57,558 nucleotides of DNA from Desulfovibrio sp. (GTDB lineage: Bacteria; Desulfobacterota; Desulfovibrionia; Desulfovibrionales; Desulfovibrionaceae). The stretch is taken from positions 1 to 57,558 of the forward strand of contig JAISZT010000058.1 of NCBI GenBank assembly GCA_031284485.1. The letters run 5' to 3'. A program made the position numbers and the translations under genes. Shown in pieces: positions 52,912-57,558 of this stretch (within the stretch, counting starts at the first letter, position 1; the number at the start of each line of letters is the position of its first letter). The notes under the pieces are model-generated. The model did not search any database and had not been told where the DNA came from. It was given only the letters and a program-made list of their open reading frames with translations.

Positions 52912-55347
52912 TTATCGGACTGTTGCGTACTGCGTGCGCTTGATGATTTCACTCTGCACGCCCTTGTCCAGGCGAGTGAAGTAGGCGCTGAACCCTGCCA
53001 CACGCACTACCAGCTCCTTATGTTCCTGCGGCACTTTTACCGCATGTCTCAACGTATCTGTGTTCACGCAGTTAAACTGTATATGGCAGCCACCCAGATC
53101 GTAGTAGGTCTTGATAAGCGAGAGCAGCGTGCGCGCTCCGGCCGGACCTTCCAGGAAGGACGGCAGCAGTTTTACGTTCAGATGGTTGGCGTTATAGGCC
53201 ACGGTGTCAATTGCCTGGGCGGCGGACTTGAGCATCGCGGTGATGCCGTTCACGTCCGTACCGGGCATGGCGGAAACGCTTGCGTCCGTCAAGGGTTCAC
53301 CACGTCTGTGACCATTGGGCAGAGCGCCGGTCATCGGCGCAAAGTAATTGTGGAATGACAGGGAGAACGCGTCCATACGGGCTTCTTGGCCAAAATAATC
53401 CGTACCGGAAGCACGGTACATCGCTTCGATGTCGCGGTACATTTTCTGCACAAGCTGGTCAACGTCGGGGTTATCATTGCCGTGCTTGGGCGCTTCAAAG
53501 CACATCTTCTGAATGTCGTCATATCCTTCAAAATTAGCGGCCAGCGCTTCACACAGCTTTTCCATGGAGAGCTTCTTGGTATCATATACAAGATGCTTGA
53601 TGGCATAGAGGCTGTTGGCCGCGTCAATGCCGCTGGTGGTGATGCACAGGGACTGCGCGTATTTCGGACCGCCCTGTTCTTCATACAGGCCCTTTTCAAG
53701 GCAGCCTTCAATAACGGATGAGCGGAAGATGCTCGGCACAACTTCTTCACGCATGGAGTTGCCGAGATCGGTAATTCTGCGCTGCAGCATCAGGCAATGC
53801 TTGGTGTGCTTTTTAAAGCCTTCATAGAAGTCGTCGAATGTCCTGTAAGACCTCGCATCGGCGACCTTGATGCCGATCTGCTTCTTGGTGTAGGGATCGT
53901 ACCCGTCGTTCAGCGTAAACTCCACAAGCTTGGCCAGGTTGGGCTGACCCTCAAAGGTCACATAAGAACCCTGACCGGCCTGTCCTGTCCCCACACAACC
54001 GAAGACGACACAGTTTTTGCGTGCTTCACCCAAGGTAATGCCACGAGTGCCGAAACGGGAAAGGTGGCGCTGGATCACAACGGCATTGTTCATGAACTGG
54101 GGCTGACCAACCCCGGTGCGAATAACGTCAATGGCCTTGTGCAAATAGGATTCTTTCATCTTGGGATGATAGAAGAGGGCCAGGGTAGGCTGGATATTCT
54201 TCATGGCGATCTGGCAGTCCATGAGCAATTCTTCCAGTTCGGTGCTCGCGTCTTCGCCGTCTTCCGTCATGCCGCCAATGGAAATCACCTGACCGGTATG
54301 TCCGGACAAGGCGAGAGTATAGGCGGCTCCTTGATACACGGCAATTTCCAGGTGTTTGACAAACTGGAATTTCAGTAAGGTGAGCGCCTGCTCGCGGGTA
54401 AGATTGCCCTCATCCATATCTTTTTTGTACAGAGGGTACATATATTGACCATAACGGCCGGGGGAGGTGCCGCAACCCGCCTGCTCAATCTCCACACAGA
54501 GGTGGGTAAACCAGAAGGCCTGCACGGCTTCACGGAAGTTTCTGGCCGGAAATTCGGGCACACGGCGGCAGACTTCGGCAATTTCCAAAAGTTCGGCCTT
54601 GGCCTTTGGGTCATTTTCCGCTTTGGCTGTTTCCTCCGCAAGATCCGCATAGCGGTGAGCGTATGCGACAACCGCTTTCAGCGCGATCTGGCAGGCCCGG
54701 TAGAACTCCAGCTTTGAGACATTGGTGGCCTTCTTGGGCAGAGCTTCAATGTAGCCTTCTATTTCTTCGAGTATGCTGGCGATGCCCTTGTAGATAACTT
54801 TTTGGTAATTGCATGCGCCGGAGCCGGTGCTGTTGTCGTTGACCGGATAAATCCAGCCGGACTTTACCAGTAGTTCCGCGTTTTCCTTGTAAATTTCTTT
54901 GTAAAGCTTGTTGGCGCGGTCATAGGTGGTGTTGCCCTTCCACTGCTTGTAAACTTTCTTGAGCAGATCCTGAGTTTCCTGAGGAATGCTTACTTCTCCC
55001 AGCGAGGACATCTTGACCATGTCAATTTCGTCTTTGATCCAGTTGACCTGCCATTCAGGGTAGGGATACACGCCGGCGCGAATGCCGGTCATGGTGCCGA
55101 CAACGGGGTTGCCGTCGAGGAAGATGTCTTTCTTGTTGAGCACATGCTCCAGGAGGCGCGCGCGAATGATAACATTCGACTCGCCCTTGAATTCGTCATA
55201 AACATCCATAAGAAACTGAAGCCGCTGGGGATCCATCTTCTGAGGCGCTTCCATAAGAAAGGCCTTGTGAGCCTTGATGCGCTCATCCGCCGTGTCCCAG
55301 TTTATGTCGCAAGCCAGTTTTTCTTTTACTGTACCACTCATTAACAT
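52912..55347 (-). CDS. Glycyl radical enzyme of unassigned function, lacking the C-x-E glutamate
   Basis: An 811-residue glycyl radical enzyme. The C-terminal radical loop VRVAGFSAYF (781-790; Gly785) and the thiyl cysteine in VVFGCVGTGQ (Cys451) are intact, and the order of barrel blocks (GIRAGVYPYPEW; NFREAVQAFWFTHLC; IGGMTEDGEDA; SGIDAANSLYAIKHLV) is normal. Where eliminases and decarboxylases carry Glu two residues after Cys (C-x-E), this protein has Gly453. That argues against isethionate sulfite-lyase, choline lyase, diol and hydroxyproline dehydratase roles and for an uncharacterised or addition/lyase-type chemistry. The activating radical SAM enzyme is not in the window. The start at 55347 has AAGGAG eight bases upstream. 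Transcribed from an AT-rich region with operator-like repeats. Confidence 0.85.
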   Translation of the reverse strand: MLMSGTVKEKLACDINWDTADERIKAHKAFLMEAPQKMDPQRLQFLMDVYDEFKGESNVIIRARLLEHVLNKKDIFLDGNPVVGTMTGIRAGVYPYPEWQVNWIKDEIDMVKMSSLGEVSIPQETQDLLKKVYKQWKGNTTYDRANKLYKEIYKENAELLVKSGWIYPVNDNSTGSGACNYQKVIYKGIASILEEIEGYIEALPKKATNVSKLEFYRACQIALKAVVAYAHRYADLAEETAKAENDPKAKAELLEIAEVCRRVPEFPARNFREAVQAFWFTHLCVEIEQAGCGTSPGRYGQYMYPLYKKDMDEGNLTREQALTLLKFQFVKHLEIAVYQGAAYTLALSGHTGQVISIGGMTEDGEDASTELEELLMDCQIAMKNIQPTLALFYHPKMKESYLHKAIDVIRTGVGQPQFMNNAVVIQRHLSRFGTRGITLGEARKNCVVFGCVGTGQAGQGSYVTFEGQPNLAKLVEFTLNDGYDPYTKKQIGIKVADARSYRTFDDFYEGFKKHTKHCLMLQRRITDLGNSMREEVVPSIFRSSVIEGCLEKGLYEEQGGPKYAQSLCITTSGIDAANSLYAIKHLVYDTKKLSMEKLCEALAANFEGYDDIQKMCFEAPKHGNDNPDVDQLVQKMYRDIEAMYRASGTDYFGQEARMDAFSLSFHNYFAPMTGALPNGHRRGEPLTDASVSAMPGTDVNGITAMLKSAAQAIDTVAYNANHLNVKLLPSFLEGPAGARTLLSLIKTYYDLGGCHIQFNCVNTDTLRHAVKVPQEHKELVVRVAGFSAYFTRLDKGVQSEIIKRTQYATVR

Positions 55348-55441
55348 GGTCGTTCTCCTTATTTATTGATTAAAAATGGGGTTATTCATGTTCATAATGA
55401 TTCTCTATAAGCAATGAACGTACCAATATAATTATTTTAAA

Positions 55442-55551
55442 AAATACAGTATATTACGATGTTATTGCCCAGACGTGTGCACGATTTTTTCAAAAACAGT
55501 ATAGCCTTTAAAAAAAATCTGGACGGCGTTTTTTTATAATATACTGTATTT
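55442..55551. promoter_or_regulatory. Operator-like repeats upstream of the glycyl radical enzyme gene
   Basis: ACAGTATA occurs at 55446-55453 and 55496-55503, and its complement TATACTGT at 55540-55547. The first and third lie in a perfect 15-base inverted repeat (55442-55456 / 55537-55551), and each centre is itself palindromic (ATACaGTAT and ATACtGTAT). This 285-base AT-rich spacer (55348-55632) sits between OsmC and the enzyme gene on the minus strand, so it likely holds an internal promoter. A further short palindrome, ACAGT-N5-ACTGT, is at 55580-55594. I cannot name the regulator. Confidence 0.6.
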
Positions 55552-55632
55552 ATTTATTATAATTCTAATTCCTATGGATACAGTCGAGTACTGTTTGTAC
55601 TGAAACCGGTACAACAGTGCCTGCGCTGCCTG

Positions 55633-56055
55633 TTATTTCGCCCAGTTGAACACGATGACCTGTTCTATATCCGGGTGCAGGCTGTTGTGTATGGGGCAAA
55701 CTTTTGCCGCGCGCTCAAGGGAGGTCTTGTCCTTGTCAGTGAAACCTTTGTCCGGGAAGTTAAGGCAGATTTCAATTTTAGTGATGCGGTGAGGGCTGTC
55801 ATCGCTCATTGTCGGGGTGGCTTCAAAGGTTGTCCCGGTAATGTCCAGCTTGTGATTATCGGCATAAAAGCCCATTGTGATCATGGCGCACATGGCCAGG
55901 GCGGAGGCGCACAATTCAGCCGGTGTAAAGGATTTACTGGTGATTTTGCCCGCTCTTTCAATGTAGGAACCTGACAAAAGTTTCTCACCACTGGCCTCAT
56001 GTTTTGCCTCTGCAAGGAGGTCTCCAAGGTATTTACCTGATACTGCTGTTGACAT
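55633..56055 (-). CDS. OsmC-family protein
   Basis: A 140-residue protein of the OsmC/Ohr superfamily, whose members reduce peroxides with a cysteine pair. The two candidate residues are Cys56 in LAMCAMITMG and Cys120 in AKVCPIHNSL; an extra Cys49 lies in AELCASA. The fold elements (N-terminal strands, FTPAELCASALAMC helix, MSDDSPHRITKIEICLNFP) are in order and the length is normal. Glycyl radical enzymes are easily damaged by oxidants, so a peroxidase beside one is plausible, though its co-expression is inferred. The ATG has AAGGAG upstream. Eleven bases separate it from the DUF4125 gene, and 285 bases from the enzyme gene. Confidence 0.85.
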   Translation of the reverse strand: MSTAVSGKYLGDLLAEAKHEASGEKLLSGSYIERAGKITSKSFTPAELCASALAMCAMITMGFYADNHKLDITGTTFEATPTMSDDSPHRITKIEICLNFPDKGFTDKDKTSLERAAKVCPIHNSLHPDIEQVIVFNWAK

Positions 56056-56065
56056 GTTCTACTCC

Positions 56066-56683
56066 TTATGATTGTTGATTCCCAGCATATTCCGCCTCTT
56101 CCAGAGAAGTGTAGCCGTACTGCCGCGCCTGCATGACAAGATTGGCCTCCACGCCGTTTTGCCCATCATGCTGTTGTGCTCTCGTGTAGTCATACAGAAG
56201 ACGTATTGTTTTTGGGGAATAGGTCTTCAGCTCTCCGCGCAAATAGGTTTCAAAGGAAGTGTCATTGCGGCTGTCCTCATTTGAGGTCACAGGGCGCCCC
56301 TTGCCGCTCAAGGTCGGGTACTTTACGCACGCCGACTTTTTCCACTCCACATTAATGGCGATAATGTTTTCTATTTTTACCAGCGTTTCCTCATCAACTG
56401 CCGGAAGTTCGTTCGCCAGCGCCCCGAATTCTTCAGGCCAGGTGTTTTCCATCATCCTGGCATATTTCTCGCTCATCAGATTTCTGCCCTGCCGCGCCGC
56501 ACACAGCAGGTCGTCGCGATAGCTTACAAGAATATCCTCTGACCATGTGCCAAATTGGCTGCGCCTCATAGTTTCAAAGGTAGCGCTGTCATATTGGCAG
56601 TATGCTTTTCCTCCAATATTTGATACTGAAGAAAACATATTCCATTCAATATTGATGATTTCATTAAGAAGATGCGCTTTCAT
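56066..56683 (-). CDS. DUF4125 family protein
   Basis: A 205-residue protein matching the DUF4125 pattern over its length: EIINIEWNMFSSVSNIGGKA, YCQYDSATFETMRRSQFGTW, SYRDDLLCAARQGRNLMSEK and YARMMENTWPEEF, then a C-terminal part with TLSGKGRPVTSNEDS. It is probably all-helical and cytoplasmic, with several invariant aromatic and charged residues that suggest a binding pocket or an enzyme, but the function is unknown. It lies 18 bases after the DUF4037 gene, and the two families co-occur in other bacteria as I recall. The ribosome site is weak, suggesting coupling to the upstream gene. Confidence 0.82.
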   Translation of the reverse strand: MKAHLLNEIINIEWNMFSSVSNIGGKAYCQYDSATFETMRRSQFGTWSEDILVSYRDDLLCAARQGRNLMSEKYARMMENTWPEEFGALANELPAVDEETLVKIENIIAINVEWKKSACVKYPTLSGKGRPVTSNEDSRNDTSFETYLRGELKTYSPKTIRLLYDYTRAQQHDGQNGVEANLVMQARQYGYTSLEEAEYAGNQQS

Positions 56684-56701
56684 ATATTATTTCACTATCT
56701 T

Positions 56702-57558
56702 TTAATAAATAAAAATATTCATATTTTTTAATGTCGTATCCAGAATTTTTGTCTGTATTGCATAGCCGTGATCTAAAAGAAAATCACTTTTTTCATCAGA
56801 AAGCCCTTGTCTGACAAGCTCCGGGATGATCATGGTACAGATATTTTCAATAATTTCATATTGTTTTTCAATTTCAGAGGTTTTCTCGCGCCCATCTGAC
56901 ACAAGCTCAGAAAGTGAAGTATAGATGTCTGTTCCGAGAATTGGCAATGATCTCAATATATTATATGTCCATTTGTAAAAGGGGGTATAGCGTCTGTTCA
57001 GCAGAAAAACCAGGGAACACGCAGCTTCAATAAATTTTGACTCCGCTATTGCGGCGGCCACAGGTTCCATTCTTTTTATGCAGCGAGGGAAGTTATATTG
57101 GCCGGACTGAGCCGCGTTGGCGCACTGCGCGGCTATTTTTTTGCGGCGTACATCTTCCGGATAGAAAGCAAGGAGCGCTTCTCTGATGCTTGTAAATTCG
57201 CCAACCGGGTCGGCAAATATTTTCCCGTTTGTTACCGTGGCCAAATTGGCGTCGGGGATAGTCATCCATTCAAGCAGATTGCTTGGGGGCGTAGCGCATC
57301 CGATATATTTGAAATAAAATTGCCCAATGCCCCAAACGCCATCGCGCTGGCCTGCCCGGGGACTCATGCTTCGCCTCGAATACCCCATGAAGGACGAGGG
57401 AAGGCTGTCCAGCGCGTCCTTCAGCTTTTTGCCATACGTGGCGTAATCTCGCTTGCCCAGCCATAAACACAGCGCCACACCCCAGTCATGATCCCGCGAC
57501 AATTCGTCGTCAAACCCCAGGCATTCAGAGCCTTCCCCAACAAGTCCGGCTGCAATCC
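56702..57558 (-). CDS. DUF4037 protein with nucleotidyltransferase-like motif (5' end outside window)
   Basis: Incomplete: the frame is open to the window edge, and the start codon lies beyond position 57558. About 285 residues are visible. The first ones read IAAGLVGEGSECLGFDDELS then RDHDWG: a GEGSE...DHDW arrangement like the GS...DxD metal-binding motif of nucleotidyltransferase-fold proteins. Next are GYSRRSMSPRAGQRDGVWGI and, further on, the DUF4037-type PRCIKRMEPVAAAIAESKFI. The protein may transfer a nucleotide or bind ATP, but the activity is untested. It is the first visible gene of the set containing DUF4125, OsmC and the glycyl radical enzyme. A TTG at 57502 would not be the true start, because the conserved motif lies before it. 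Confidence 0.8.
   Translation of the reverse strand, partial: IAAGLVGEGSECLGFDDELSRDHDWGVALCLWLGKRDYATYGKKLKDALDSLPSSFMGYSRRSMSPRAGQRDGVWGIGQFYFKYIGCATPPSNLLEWMTIPDANLATVTNGKIFADPVGEFTSIREALLAFYPEDVRRKKIAAQCANAAQSGQYNFPRCIKRMEPVAAAIAESKFIEAACSLVFLLNRRYTPFYKWTYNILRSLPILGTDIYTSLSELVSDGREKTSEIEKQYEIIENICTMIIPELVRQGLSDEKSDFLLDHGYAIQTKILDTTLKNMNIFIY

Noticed and set aside
52912..55347. Isethionate sulfite-lyase (tempting beside dsrAB)
   Set aside because: The enzyme lacks the C-x-E glutamate needed by that class (Gly453), and no isethionate dehydrogenase, transporter or activase is adjacent in the window.

Overview
The window comes from a sulfite/sulfate-reducing bacterium of the Desulfovibrio type. 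The evidence is a complete dsrA-dsrB-dsrD set, a five-gene lactate oxidation/uptake cluster organised as in Desulfovibrio, a PxxKW cysteine-rich protein, and a GC-rich, densely packed, Gram-negative chromosome (apolipoprotein N-acyltransferase, lipoproteins, an outer-membrane barrel). The species cannot be named from the sequence. No rRNA, tRNA, CRISPR array, prophage or transposase gene was seen.

Layout. 0-10 kb is core chromosome on mixed strands: an EAL/HDOD protein, an RNB ribonuclease, plsY, a minus-strand trio of envelope-type hypotheticals, then serS, a D,D-carboxypeptidase and ribBA. 10.1-17.8 kb is the lactate cluster: a FAD-linked (D-)lactate dehydrogenase, its Fe-S partner, a LutC-like protein, a LutB-LutA fusion and lactate permease, behind a roughly 370-base control region with overlapping palindromes. 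18-28.6 kb is a plus-strand housekeeping run: PxxKW protein, M20 peptidase, mnmG, a PilZ protein, a CBS protein, lnt, prfB with its programmed +1 frameshift, a degenerate GGDEF-like protein, a MinD/FlhG-like ATPase, an HU/IHF protein and dapA. 28.6-34.7 kb holds an outer-membrane barrel, a TAXI binding protein, an RNA m5C methyltransferase, an AspT-type transporter and a HigBA-type toxin-antitoxin pair. 34.9-38.1 kb is hemL-cbiG-cobJ (tetrapyrrole/corrinoid). 38.2-46.5 kb holds an acidic coiled-coil protein, thiL, a UvrD-type helicase, a WbsX-type protein and a DUF2157-DUF4401-GDYXLXY membrane fusion. 46.5-49.8 kb is dsrABD, read on the minus strand from a good promoter, with an AMMECR1-domain gene 3 bases behind dsrD.

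49.9-57.6 kb is visibly AT-richer and is the accessory part. It has an acetyltransferase on the plus strand, and on the minus strand a gene set of DUF4037 (cut by the window edge), DUF4125, OsmC, a glycyl radical enzyme, three small HesB/A-type-like paralogues in tandem and a TPR protein. The glycyl radical enzyme has both hallmarks of an active enzyme (Cys451 and the C-terminal RVAGFSAYF loop with Gly785), but has Gly453 where eliminases and decarboxylases of the family carry the catalytic Glu of the C-x-E motif. It is therefore not an ordinary isethionate, choline, diol or hydroxyproline enzyme. No activase is visible. This set, with its operator-like repeats and intercistronic hairpins, is the best candidate for an undescribed system here.

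How the genes work together: lactate is imported by the permease and oxidised to pyruvate by the dehydrogenase/Fe-S proteins, the electrons ultimately reaching DsrAB, which reduces sulfite. hemL, cbiG and cobJ belong to tetrapyrrole supply; sirohaem, the DsrAB cofactor, comes from the same pathway. The glycyl radical cluster is a plausible fermentative or carbon-source module of unknown substrate.
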